Positions 8,643 to 18,789 of a stretch of 64,000 nt of DNA are shown here, one piece after another (the stretch's first letter is position 1; each line of letters begins with the position of its first letter). Where the stretch lies: NCBI RefSeq assembly GCF_049801055.1, contig NZ_JBNAGF010000001.1:62001-126000 (forward strand). The letters are read 5' to 3'. Source of the stretch: JBNAGF01 sp049801055. Its GTDB lineage: Bacteria > Pseudomonadota > Alphaproteobacteria > Rhodobacterales > Rhodobacteraceae. The notes under the pieces are model-generated. The model was not told where the DNA came from and searched no databases. It saw nothing but the letters and a program-made list of their open reading frames with translations. The position numbers and the translations under genes are program-made.

Positions 8643-8823
8643 GAGGTGTCTCCTGAATTGCGGTTTGCGTCTAGATACGGGTGCGAAGGTGTTAGCACAA
8701 GGGGTGGCACCGGTTTCCGATATCGCATCCAGCGCAGGCCGAAGTGGCCGCATCTGTCGCTATGTTACTCTGCAGGCCGACAGGCCAAAGAACCGTCACG
8801 GGTGCGCCGGGTTGTAAAAGTCT

Positions 8824-10581
<1,758 letters not shown>

Positions 10582-10724
10582 TTATGCTCTGTCGGATTCG
10601 TTGTCGATGGCAGGGTAGAGCGGCTGACCCCCGGCGTCCACCGCGGTCCCGACGAAAACCCTGTTGGGGAACCGGGATCGGTCGCGCATAGTCGGGCTGG
10701 CGAACATAATCGGCGAGGAGGGCA

Positions 10725-11222
10725 ATGACCAAGTTCAAGATCTTTGAGCTACCTGTGGGTGGCGGAACGCTTGCCTTCTCCGCAATGCCCGGCAGTTCGG
10801 GCGACTACGCAGCGGACCTGCAAAAAATCCTGAAATGGCGACCTGCGCTGGTGATCTCGATGACCACCGAGACAGAGAACACCAATGCCGGGATCGGCCA
10901 GATTGCCAGAGATTTGAAAGACTGCATGTGGGTGAACTTTCCGGTTCCGGATTACGGGATCCCGATCGGGGCAGCGGACAGAGAGTGGTGCGGCCTCGGC
11001 GAGTCTGCCCGACGTCATTTGCATCAGGGTGCGCGCGTTCTGGTGCATTGCAAGGGTGGGTGCGGGCGATCCGGAATGATCGTTTTGCGACTAATGATCG
11101 AAAGTGGCGAAGCGCTCGGTCCGGCCTTGTCCCGTTTGCGCGTGATACGCCCATGTGCGGTCGAGACAGAGGCGCAGTTGACCTGGGCGGGACAGGGGCG
11201 TTTGCGGGGTGGGCTCGCCTAA
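10725..11222 (+). CDS. Protein-tyrosine/dual-specificity phosphatase family protein
   Basis: 165 residues with the cysteine-phosphatase signature HCKGGCGRSG at 108-117: nucleophile Cys109 and phosphate-binding Arg115. PVPDYGIP around Asp76 is placed like the general-acid loop. The compact size resembles prokaryotic dual-specificity phosphatases. The substrate is unknown. It is divergent from dnaX (143-bp gap) and convergent with the SRP RNA gene. Similar small phosphatases beside dnaX occur in related bacteria as far as I recall, but no functional link is known to me. Confidence 0.85.
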   Translation: MTKFKIFELPVGGGTLAFSAMPGSSGDYAADLQKILKWRPALVISMTTETENTNAGIGQIARDLKDCMWVNFPVPDYGIPIGAADREWCGLGESARRHLHQGARVLVHCKGGCGRSGMIVLRLMIESGEALGPALSRLRVIRPCAVETEAQLTWAGQGRLRGGLA

Positions 11223-11307
11223 GCCCAAACGTAATTGGCCTGTCGATGATGCAGGGTTTGTGGCGCAGGGCCTGCGGAAAAGACACGGTACGTGTGTGGG
11301 AGAAGGT

Positions 11308-11401
11308 GAGAGGCTGGACAACGACCCAAGCGGGGCTCGTTACGGCTGCTTCCTTCCGGACCTGACCGGGTTGGCGAGGCGCTCGCCCGCGCCAACCTCT
11401 C
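11308..11401 (-). ncRNA. ffs: Signal recognition particle RNA, small bacterial (4.5S) type
   Basis: The minus strand carries the near-invariant SRP core GGTCAGGTCCGGAAGGAAGC at about 11341-11365, which is the Ffh-binding symmetric and asymmetric loops plus the tetraloop. The ends pair: 5' GAGAGGTTGG with 3' CCAGCCTCTC, ten positions with one wobble. This gives a hairpin RNA of about 94 nt. The terminal helix sets the ends to within a few bases. With Ffh the RNA targets inner-membrane proteins to FtsY/SecYEG. A strong sigma-70-like promoter lies immediately upstream. Confidence 0.95.
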
Positions 11402-11408
11402 AAGGCAC

Positions 11409-11437
11409 GATATAGGGCGACTCAGCTGGATTCGCAA
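11409..11437 (-). promoter_or_regulatory. Promoter of ffs
   Basis: On the minus strand TTGCGA (-35, 11437-11432) is separated by exactly 17 bp from TATATC (-10, 11414-11409). Transcription would begin about seven bases on, at 11401-11402, which is the 5' end deduced independently from the SRP RNA terminal helix. Confidence 0.75.
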
Positions 11438-11468
11438 GCCGCACGCAGGGGTCATTCCGGCAAAAGGC

Positions 11469-13343
11469 TCAGAGCGGGATGGCCAGCATCAGAAACCCGT
11501 TTTCGGTAAGTCCGAGGTCGGTTGCTCCGCGGGCCATCAACTCACGAACGTGCCGACGAGCCTCTGGTCCAGTCTGTGCCGTCACGTCCGTACCGGGCAT
11601 GCGCGTGAACCGCCATGGGGCTGGCTGGTCCGCGATGGGGTCGTGGGGCAGCTGACCGGCCAGGTATTGGCACAGGATATCCCTGATCCGTGCCGAAGGA
11701 AGATCGATACACCGAGCATCATCCAACGCCAGAAAATTCCCGCCTCCATTTGTCCGGTAGTTGTTGGTGGTCACTATCAGCACTTCATCATCGGCGAGCG
11801 GTGCGCCGTTCAGGCACAAATTGCGAATCCGCTTTGTGTTCGTGGTTTTGCGGCGCCCATCACAATCGAAGGTGGCCGGTCTGCTCAGGTCGATCTCGTA
11901 GGTCAAGCCGTGCAGGACATCAAAGTTGTGACCGGGAAAGTCCGTGTTTTTCAGGGGTGTTCGGTGGCTGCCTTTGGCGACCTGCCGAAACTGTGCGGCG
12001 GACATTTCCAGCCAATCCCGGATTTTTGCTCCCGTTAGCACGACTGCCCGCAGCTCGTTCGGAAAGACATAGAGGTCGGCCACTTGGCGCAGGTTGACCT
12101 GACCGGAAGGAATGTCCGTGTAATGATGCGGGCCCGCGCGTCCACCGAACTTACCGGGCGAAACCGCCGAAACAATCGGCATCGCCTTCAGAGCGGGATC
12201 GGTCAGGTTGGCACGAACAGCCGCCGCTTGGGCAGCGGCCACCAACGCCAGCGAGCGATCCGGGGCAAAAAACGAGAAATAGCTGTGCAGGGGCATACTG
12301 GTTTCGCCGACCGGCGTTTGCAATTGCCGCACAGTTTCCTGATGGGACCCCGAAATCAGTTGGCGAAGGTCTTCGGCAATTTCAGTGAGTGGCTCGGATT
12401 TCCCCCGAACGCAGCGCCGCGCTATGGCCTTTAGGTAAGACGTGCTTTCGGCCACCTGCCATCCGGCTTCCGAGCACCAGAGCAGTTTCAGGTCGATCAC
12501 CGCCAGATGGGATCCGGCAGTTCCTGGCATTGCCACCGGTATGCCATTGATCCTGCCGGAGCTTTCCAATCCTTTCTGATCAGGATCTGGAAAGATCTGG
12601 TGCGTGTGCCCGGCGATGATCGCGTCGATACCATCCAAATGGCAGAGCGGATACAAAGCATTCTCCTGTCCGGGGACATGTTTGCGCGCTCCGAACCCAG
12701 TATGCGCCAGCAGAACGACCACATCGCAGCCCCGGGCCTTCAGTTTTTCTACCTGACTTCGGGCGCAATCAACGATGTCCAACGCATCGACACACCCACT
12801 CAGGACATGCGCCTCCCACTTGGTTGTTTGCGGAGGGAGGAGCGAGAACATTCCGATCCGGAGATTCCGTGTGCTGCCATCCGTGCAGATCACATCCCGG
12901 TCCAGAACCAGATGAGGTGCGACATCGGGGCCTTTGCCGTGGAAGTCGAGATTCGAACACAGAACCGGGCAAGGCGACTGCGAAAGAACCCTTTCAAGTT
13001 CCGGCAGGCCAATGTCAAAATCATGGTTGCCAAGTCCGATCGCATCATAGCCAAGTGCCGCAAAACACGCCATGGCGGGGTGATTGACGCTGGTTTCTGT
13101 GGCTGCGAAATCCCCCAGTGGCGTCCCCTGAAGGCAGTCGCCGTTGTCGATCAGCAGAACACTGCAATCCTGACTTTCGGCTTCTGCGCGGGCCGTACGA
13201 ATGAGTTGCCCCGTGCGCACCAGCCCCACACCCGCATCCTCCAGCCCGGAGTAATAGTCGTAACTCTCCAGATGCATGTGCAGATCCGATGTGCCCAGAA
13301 TGCGCAATGCGGCGCTGGGGGGCGTTGTTTCGCTTCGGCTCAT
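11469..13343 (-). CDS. 2',3'-cyclic-nucleotide 2'-phosphodiesterase / 3'-nucleotidase (5'-nucleotidase family)
   Basis: Two-domain metallophosphoesterase of 624 residues, resembling CpdB. The calcineurin-like domain shows the metal motifs TSDLHMHL (about 18-25), DNGDCLQG, GNHDFD (about 104-109), AHTGFG and AGHTH. The C-terminal 5'-nucleotidase domain contains the substrate loop NNYRTNGGGNF. CpdB acts in the periplasm, yet this reading starts MSRSETTPPSAALRILGTSDLHMH without a signal peptide. Either the protein is cytoplasmic or it is exported by another route. It stands alone, between ffs and nudC. Confidence 0.88.
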   Translation of the reverse strand: MSRSETTPPSAALRILGTSDLHMHLESYDYYSGLEDAGVGLVRTGQLIRTARAEAESQDCSVLLIDNGDCLQGTPLGDFAATETSVNHPAMACFAALGYDAIGLGNHDFDIGLPELERVLSQSPCPVLCSNLDFHGKGPDVAPHLVLDRDVICTDGSTRNLRIGMFSLLPPQTTKWEAHVLSGCVDALDIVDCARSQVEKLKARGCDVVVLLAHTGFGARKHVPGQENALYPLCHLDGIDAIIAGHTHQIFPDPDQKGLESSGRINGIPVAMPGTAGSHLAVIDLKLLWCSEAGWQVAESTSYLKAIARRCVRGKSEPLTEIAEDLRQLISGSHQETVRQLQTPVGETSMPLHSYFSFFAPDRSLALVAAAQAAAVRANLTDPALKAMPIVSAVSPGKFGGRAGPHHYTDIPSGQVNLRQVADLYVFPNELRAVVLTGAKIRDWLEMSAAQFRQVAKGSHRTPLKNTDFPGHNFDVLHGLTYEIDLSRPATFDCDGRRKTTNTKRIRNLCLNGAPLADDEVLIVTTNNYRTNGGGNFLALDDARCIDLPSARIRDILCQYLAGQLPHDPIADQPAPWRFTRMPGTDVTAQTGPEARRHVRELMARGATDLGLTENGFLMLAIPL

Positions 13344-13595
13344 GCTTCAGATGGGGCCGGGGTTGCGGAAGTCATGTCTTGCCTTGTTTTTCTTGCCGGT
13401 CTGCCGTGCCGGAACTGCGATTGAAAGCACGTCCCGCCGGGAAAGAACAGGGGCGTGCGTCCGATCGGTCCCGACAAGGGCAGGTTTTCTTTTGCCTGCC
13501 CAATCTGACAAGATTTCGGCTCAACGGCGTTGCGCTGCGGGCGGGTCCGTGGCAGCGGTAGGGCAAGTTGCAGGAAAACGAGCGGGAGAGCAGGA

Positions 13596-14567
13596 ATGAA
13601 ACGGGCCGAACAGGTTACATTCGGGGGGGCAGGTCTTGATCGTGCGGCTCAGATTAGAGGCGACGCGGGGGCATTGTCGGCAACCCTTTCCGATCCCAGG
13701 GCAAGGGCGACGCCGATCTGGCGAGGCAAGATCCTGCTACAGGGCGAGAGGCTGGAAAATCTCGTGAATCTTCCGGTCACGCACCCCGTTTTTGAGGAGG
13801 CGGACGAGGCGCCCATCCTGTTGGGGCGCGAACGGGACGGCACCCCGCAGTTCGCGTTCGATATTTCAGGTTGGACTGCCGAGGGTCAGGATCTTTCCAG
13901 CCTTGGGCATTTCGTCGACCGTTCCGAACAACAGCATCCGGCCCTTGAAACCGGGCAGGTGTTTGGCGAATTGCGGCGGGTCATGAGCCGACTGACACCA
14001 AGAGACGCCGAACTTGCCGCGACAGCCAAGGCAGTGACGGGCTGGCACGAAACACATGGGTTTTGTGCCCGTTGCGGCGAGAAAACCGAGATCTCTCAGG
14101 CAGGATGGCAGCGCAGTTGCCCGGCCTGCGGCGGTCAGCATTTTCCGCGAACCGATCCGGTGGTCATCATGCTCATTACCCACGGTGACGCGGTTCTACT
14201 GGGTCGTTCTCCGGGGTGGCCGGAAGGCATGTATTCGCTGCTGGCCGGTTTCGTTGAGCCTGGCGAAACACTCGAAGCCGCCGTGCGTCGCGAAGTCATG
14301 GAGGAAGTGGGTGTTCCCGTCGGACCGGTCACCTACTTATCGAGCCAGCCCTGGCCTTTCCCGTCATCGCTTATGATCGGCTGCTCCGGCGAGGCGTTGT
14401 CACGCGAGATGACAATTGATCCGAATGAGATCGAGGATGCCGTTTGGATTGACCGTTCCGAAGCGATGACCGCATTTGCGGGAGAGCATCCGGTGATGAT
14501 GCCGGCTCGCAAAGGTTCGATTGCACAGTTTCTTTTGCAAAACTGGCTTGCGGATACGCTCGATTAA
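13596..14567 (+). CDS. nudC: NADH pyrophosphatase (NAD+ diphosphatase / NAD-cap decapping enzyme)
   Basis: Hydrolyses NAD(H) to NMN(H) and AMP, and in characterised homologues removes NAD caps from RNA. The 323-residue product has a variable N-terminal domain, a zinc ribbon (C157, C160, C175, C178), a complete Nudix box GFVEPGETLEAAVRREVMEEVGV at 218-240 and the subfamily signature SQPWPFP at 250-256. The ATG at 13596 follows GGGAGAGCAGGA. The 48-bp spacing to the SRPBCC gene suggests a small operon. Confidence 0.95.
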   Translation: MKRAEQVTFGGAGLDRAAQIRGDAGALSATLSDPRARATPIWRGKILLQGERLENLVNLPVTHPVFEEADEAPILLGRERDGTPQFAFDISGWTAEGQDLSSLGHFVDRSEQQHPALETGQVFGELRRVMSRLTPRDAELAATAKAVTGWHETHGFCARCGEKTEISQAGWQRSCPACGGQHFPRTDPVVIMLITHGDAVLLGRSPGWPEGMYSLLAGFVEPGETLEAAVRREVMEEVGVPVGPVTYLSSQPWPFPSSLMIGCSGEALSREMTIDPNEIEDAVWIDRSEAMTAFAGEHPVMMPARKGSIAQFLLQNWLADTLD

Positions 14568-14615
14568 GACGACTATTTCGCCAAACAGAGCCGTTCAGGA
14601 TAGCGCAGGCAGGTT

Positions 14616-15092
14616 ATGCAGTTCTCCAGCAAGGAAGATATCGAAGCCCCCATTGGCTCCGTTTTTTCAGCCATTTCCGATTTCGAGACCTTTGAACGAG
14701 CTGCAATGCGGCGCGGAATCGAGGTCTCCCGGGTGGACGAACATGCCCCGGTTGCGACCGGTCTTGCTTGGCAGACTAGATTTTCCCTGCGCGGCCGTCC
14801 GCGCGATCTGCGGCTTGTTTTGACCCAACTCAGGCAGCCGGATTCGTTGGCCTTGGCCTTCGATAGCAAAGGACTGGATGGGACAGTCGAGATTGACCTG
14901 CTGGCGTTGTCGCCTCGTCGAACGCGGCTTGCACTTGCGCTGACGCTCGAACCCAAGACCCTGTCAGCGCGTCTGTTTGTTCAGTCGCTGAAACTGGCCC
15001 GCAACAATCTGACCCGCAAGTTCCGGTTGCGTCTGGCAGAGTATGCAAAAGAACTTGAGGACCGCTTGAACCGCAAGACCAAGGGTGCCTGA
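14616..15092 (+). CDS. SRPBCC family protein
   Basis: 158 residues with the START/Bet v 1-like (SRPBCC) fold pattern. It begins with a beta strand and helix (MQFSSKEDIEAPIGSVFSAISDFETFERAAMRRG), continues as alternating strands, and ends in a long amphipathic helix (FVQSLKLARNNLTRKFRLRLAEYAKELEDRLNRK). Such proteins bind hydrophobic ligands. Neither ligand nor pathway can be deduced here. It lies just after nudC and is convergent with pheA. Confidence 0.78.
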   Translation: MQFSSKEDIEAPIGSVFSAISDFETFERAAMRRGIEVSRVDEHAPVATGLAWQTRFSLRGRPRDLRLVLTQLRQPDSLALAFDSKGLDGTVEIDLLALSPRRTRLALALTLEPKTLSARLFVQSLKLARNNLTRKFRLRLAEYAKELEDRLNRKTKGA

Positions 15093-15100
15093 AACAGTCC

Positions 15101-15934
15101 TCAGAACCTTTCGATCGCGGCGGGATACACGCCCAGAATTTCCACATTGGTGGTAAAGTAGTTCAGTTCGTCCATCGCCAGCTTTACGTTGGGATCGTCC
15201 GGGTGCCCCTCAATATCGGCATAGAACTGGGTGGCGGTGAAGGAGCCGTCGACCATGTAGCTTTCGAGCTTGGTCATGTTCACGCCATTGGTCGCGAAAC
15301 CTCCCATTGCCTTGTAGAGAGCGGCAGGAATGTTGCGCACCTGAAACACGAAAGTTGTCATCATCCCGTCCTTGCCGCGTCGTGATGTATCGGATTGGCG
15401 GGACATCAGCAGAAAGCGGGTCGTGTTGTGGGCGTGATCTTCGATATGGCGTGCGAGGATGTGCAGGCCGTTGATCTCGGCTGCCAGATCCGATGCCAGA
15501 ACACCCGTGGTTCGGTCCGCCGCAGCGGCGATCTCTGCAGCAGCACCGGCACTGTCGGCCGATGCTTCTCCCCGGATGCCGTAACGTTTGAGAAAGTCCT
15601 CAGCCTGAGGAAGCAAAACGAGATGCGCCCGAACTTTTTCGATCTGTTCGATTTCGACACCCGGCAAGGCCATCAGACTGATATGCACCCGCACGAAAGC
15701 TTCGTCGACGATCCTGAGGCCGCTTTCGGGCAGCAGCCGATGTATGTCGGCGACCCGGCCATAGGTCGAGTTCTCGACAGGGAGCATGGCCATCTCGGCC
15801 TCACCGGACTGAACGGCTTCGATCGCGTCTTCGAAGGTCCGGCAGGGTAGCGGCTTCAGATCGGGACGGGCTTTGCGGCAGGCCTCGTGGCTGTAGGCAC
15901 CGGGCTCTCCCTGAAAGGCAATGCGATTGGTCAT
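15101..15934 (-). CDS. pheA: Prephenate dehydratase
   Basis: Converts prephenate to phenylpyruvate, the committed step to phenylalanine. The 277-residue monofunctional form has no chorismate mutase domain. The catalytic periplasmic-binding-like fold runs from AFQGEPGAYSHEA to the TRF motif (NTTRFLLMS, about 187-195). A C-terminal ACT domain (about 205-277, TTFVFQVRNIPAALYKAMGGFATNGVNMTKLES) should give phenylalanine feedback inhibition. The ATG at 15934 gives the family N-terminus; the upstream extension lacks similarity. Divergent from cycM. Confidence 0.96.
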   Translation of the reverse strand: MTNRIAFQGEPGAYSHEACRKARPDLKPLPCRTFEDAIEAVQSGEAEMAMLPVENSTYGRVADIHRLLPESGLRIVDEAFVRVHISLMALPGVEIEQIEKVRAHLVLLPQAEDFLKRYGIRGEASADSAGAAAEIAAAADRTTGVLASDLAAEINGLHILARHIEDHAHNTTRFLLMSRQSDTSRRGKDGMMTTFVFQVRNIPAALYKAMGGFATNGVNMTKLESYMVDGSFTATQFYADIEGHPDDPNVKLAMDELNYFTTNVEILGVYPAAIERF

Positions 15935-16053
15935 GGGTCGTTTCCGTGCAACAAGTTTGCAGATTGGGCGTTTAGTCGCGGTGTCTATACCTTGCCTCTC
16001 GCAAGGGGAAGCCTTAGACAGCCGCTCAGACAGTTGAAATGGACACGCGATCA

Positions 16054-16560
16054 ATGTTCGACACGATGACAGTTACCAAAGCCGCAGCAGGCTTTTTGAG
16101 CGCTTTTCTGGTGCTCCTTCTGGCCAAATGGGCCGCAGAAGGCCTCTTCCACGTCGGGGGGCACGGCGAAGCCTCCTACGTGATTGAAGTTGAAGATGCC
16201 GGAGATGGCGGCGATGCCGAACCGGAAGTTAATTTTGACGAGCTGATGGCATCGGCCGATGTGGCAAAGGGCGCGAAAGTGTTCAAGAAATGCTCAGCCT
16301 GCCACAAGCTTGAAGACGGTGCGAACGGCACCGGACCATTCCTGTATGGCGTTGTGGGCCGGGCAATTGGTGGCGCGGCGGGCTTTGGCTACTCCGATGC
16401 GATGGCCTCGAAAGGTGGCGATTGGACCCCGGCGGCGCTGGACGCGTTTCTTGCCAAGCCGAGCGCCGATATTCCCGGCACTTCGATGAGCTTCTCGGGC
16501 CTCAAGAAACAGGGCGACCGGATCAACCTGATTGCTTATCTCGACAGCCTCGACGACTGA
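16054..16560 (+). CDS. cycM: Membrane-anchored cytochrome c552 (CycM type)
   Basis: Mono-haem c-type cytochrome that carries electrons between the bc1 complex and terminal oxidases while tethered to the inner membrane. From the ATG at 16054 there are 168 residues: an uncleaved N-terminal anchor (about 8-26), an acidic periplasmic linker (EVEDAGDGGDAEPE) and a haem domain with CSACH at 80-84 and probable axial Met145 (GTSMSF). The start MFDTMTVTKAA matches what I know of Paracoccus CycM; an ATG at 16039 would add five residues. The cbb3 oxidase encoded 12 kb on is a plausible electron acceptor. Confidence 0.9.
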   Translation: MFDTMTVTKAAAGFLSAFLVLLLAKWAAEGLFHVGGHGEASYVIEVEDAGDGGDAEPEVNFDELMASADVAKGAKVFKKCSACHKLEDGANGTGPFLYGVVGRAIGGAAGFGYSDAMASKGGDWTPAALDAFLAKPSADIPGTSMSFSGLKKQGDRINLIAYLDSLDD

Positions 16561-16589
16561 TCGATCCAAGCCGGAAAATCAAACGAAAG

Positions 16590-16623
16590 AACCGTTGCCC
16601 AAGGCAGCGGTTTTTTCTTTTTT
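16590..16623 (+). terminator. Intrinsic terminator of cycM
   Basis: AACCGTTGCC (16590-16599) pairs with GGCAGCGGTT around a CAA loop, with one T-G wobble. TTTTTTCTTTTTT follows. It starts 30 bp after the cycM stop. Confidence 0.85.
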
Positions 16624-16854
16624 GATTGACTGATTTGCTCGGGCCATACCTGGCTGGGGCAGGGTTGTATCGGGTCAAGCGATTTGCGCGTCGACGAATC
16701 GCCCCTCACCCTTGCGAACCGCTGATCACGGTCACTTCATCGCACGTTCACGCATTCTAAACTTGAATCTTCCGGCTCTGGACCATTAGCTGTCCCAAAA
16801 TAGATTGGCTGAGTGATGCACCCATTGCGTCGGTCCAACCGGAGGAAGAGCCCC

Positions 16855-18780
16855 ATGACCCCCCACCGCGCCAGGTTGCCGCACCGGAGCCGAGTCGTAG
16901 CCCGAACTGAGGATCTAAGGCCAAGGATTGCGGCTGTGCTCTCGGGAACAGTGGTGGCTCTGCTGATCTTGGCCACGCAGGTGCTAGCCGAAGAGAACGT
17001 CACCAAAAGCCACGGGTTCTCGGAATTCGGCGAACTGAAATACCCTGAAGGATTCGCTCATTTTGAGTATGTGAACCCGCAGGCGTCGCGGGGGGGCGAA
17101 CTGTCCTACGCGGCACAGGGAACCTTTGACAGTTTCAATCCCTTCACCCGGCAAGGCCGGGCCGGCGCGCGATCTGCCGATCAGTACGAAACCCTTCTTT
17201 TTCCGTCCTATGACGAACCGGCGGCCTATTACGGGTTGCTGGCAGAAAGTCTGGAGTATCCCGAGAGCCAGGATTGGGTGATTTTCAACCTTCGCCCGGA
17301 GGCCCGGTTTTCCGACGGCTCGCCGGTTACCGCCGAGGATGTGGTATTCAGCCACGAGATCCTTCTGGATCAGGGGTTGCAGTCTTATGCCGAGGCCGTG
17401 CGCAAACGGATCCCCAAGGCCGAGGCGTTGGATACCCACCGTGTGAAATTCTATTTCGCTCCGGACATTCCGCGCCGGGCTTTGATCACTCAGGTCGGCG
17501 GAACGCCGGTTTTTTCCAAAGCGTGGTTCGACGCAGACCCGGAAAACCGCCGCATCGACAAACCTAGGCTGGAGCCGGGTATTGGTTCGGGCCCCTATGT
17601 GCTCGACAGCTACGATATCAACCGTCGCGTGGTCTACAAGCGCAACCCGGATTACTGGGGCGACAATGTGAACGTGAATGTCGGCCGCAACAACTTTGAG
17701 ACTATTCGTATCGAGTATTTCAGCGACTCGATTGCCGCGATGGAGGGGTTCAAGGCCGGCGAATTCACCCTTCGTCAGGAAAACAACTCAAAGAGCTGGG
17801 CCACGGCCTATGACTTTCCGGCCATCTCTTCCGGTCATGTTGTTCGCGAAGAGCTGCGTGACGGGGACGTTCCCAATGCCAGCGGATTTGTCATGAACAT
17901 GGACCGCCCGCAATTCGCCGATCCGCGCGTGCGCGAAGCCGTTCAACTGGCCTACAATTTCGAGTGGACCAACGAGAGCCTGCAATACGGTCTGTTTCAG
18001 CAGCGCCATTCCTTCTGGCAAGGCACCCATCTGGAGGCCAAGGGCGTGCCGGAAGGCCGCGAGAAAGTGGTTCTGGAATCTCTGGGGGATGCTCTGGATC
18101 CGGCGGTGCTCACGGATGAACCGGTCAGTGCGCACAGTTCGAAACCCGACCGGCAGAATGATCGGCGCAACCTGCGCAAGGCGTCAAAATTGCTGGAGGA
18201 AGCAGGATGGGCCGTTGGGTCCGATGGCGTTCGGCGCAACGACAAAGGCGAAACACTGAAGGTAGAATTCATCTCGGATCAGCCGACGCTTGACCGCCTG
18301 ATCCAGCCCTTCATCGACAATCTGGGGGTGATTGGAATAGATGCCACCTATAACCGCATCGACAACGCGCAATTTACCCTGCGGCGCCGCGAGCGGGATT
18401 TTGACATGATTGTGGGAGCCTATCGGAAGTCTCTGCAGCCCTCGACAGGTCTCTACCAGCAATATGGCTCTGAGGCGGCAGCGTTTTCCGTGTTCAATCC
18501 ATCGGGAATTCACGGTCCCGATATCGAACCGCTGATCGACAACATCGTGGCAGCGACCGAACAGGAAGAGCTGTTTGCCAATGTCCGGGCGTTAGACAGG
18601 GTGTTGCGGGCCAAGCGGTTCATGGTTCCGACTTGGTATCTGGGCAAATTCTGGGTGGCCTACTGGGACATGTACGAACATCCGGACAATCTGCCGCCCT
18701 ATGCATTGGGGGTCGAGGATCTGTGGTGGATCAATGCTGACAAATCGGCGGCCTTGAAAGCCTCGGGCGCGTTGCGGTAA
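16855..18780 (+). CDS. yejA: Extracellular solute-binding protein family 5, YejA-like
   Basis: Periplasmic peptide-binding component of a YejABEF-type ABC importer, which in enterobacteria takes up oligopeptides and microcin C. The 641-residue product has family-5 hallmarks: EYVNPQASRGGELSYAAQGTFDSFNPF, FNLRPEARFSDGSPVTAEDVVFS and the C-terminal GVEDLWWIN. The ATG at 16855 has GGAGGAAGAG upstream. This leaves an unusually long basic N-region (about 32 residues) before the hydrophobic core VLSGTVVALLILATQVLA, with cleavage likely before EENVTKS. First of four tightly packed genes. Confidence 0.9.
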   Translation: MTPHRARLPHRSRVVARTEDLRPRIAAVLSGTVVALLILATQVLAEENVTKSHGFSEFGELKYPEGFAHFEYVNPQASRGGELSYAAQGTFDSFNPFTRQGRAGARSADQYETLLFPSYDEPAAYYGLLAESLEYPESQDWVIFNLRPEARFSDGSPVTAEDVVFSHEILLDQGLQSYAEAVRKRIPKAEALDTHRVKFYFAPDIPRRALITQVGGTPVFSKAWFDADPENRRIDKPRLEPGIGSGPYVLDSYDINRRVVYKRNPDYWGDNVNVNVGRNNFETIRIEYFSDSIAAMEGFKAGEFTLRQENNSKSWATAYDFPAISSGHVVREELRDGDVPNASGFVMNMDRPQFADPRVREAVQLAYNFEWTNESLQYGLFQQRHSFWQGTHLEAKGVPEGREKVVLESLGDALDPAVLTDEPVSAHSSKPDRQNDRRNLRKASKLLEEAGWAVGSDGVRRNDKGETLKVEFISDQPTLDRLIQPFIDNLGVIGIDATYNRIDNAQFTLRRRERDFDMIVGAYRKSLQPSTGLYQQYGSEAAAFSVFNPSGIHGPDIEPLIDNIVAATEQEELFANVRALDRVLRAKRFMVPTWYLGKFWVAYWDMYEHPDNLPPYALGVEDLWWINADKSAALKASGALR

Positions 18781-18789
18781 GCGCCACCC

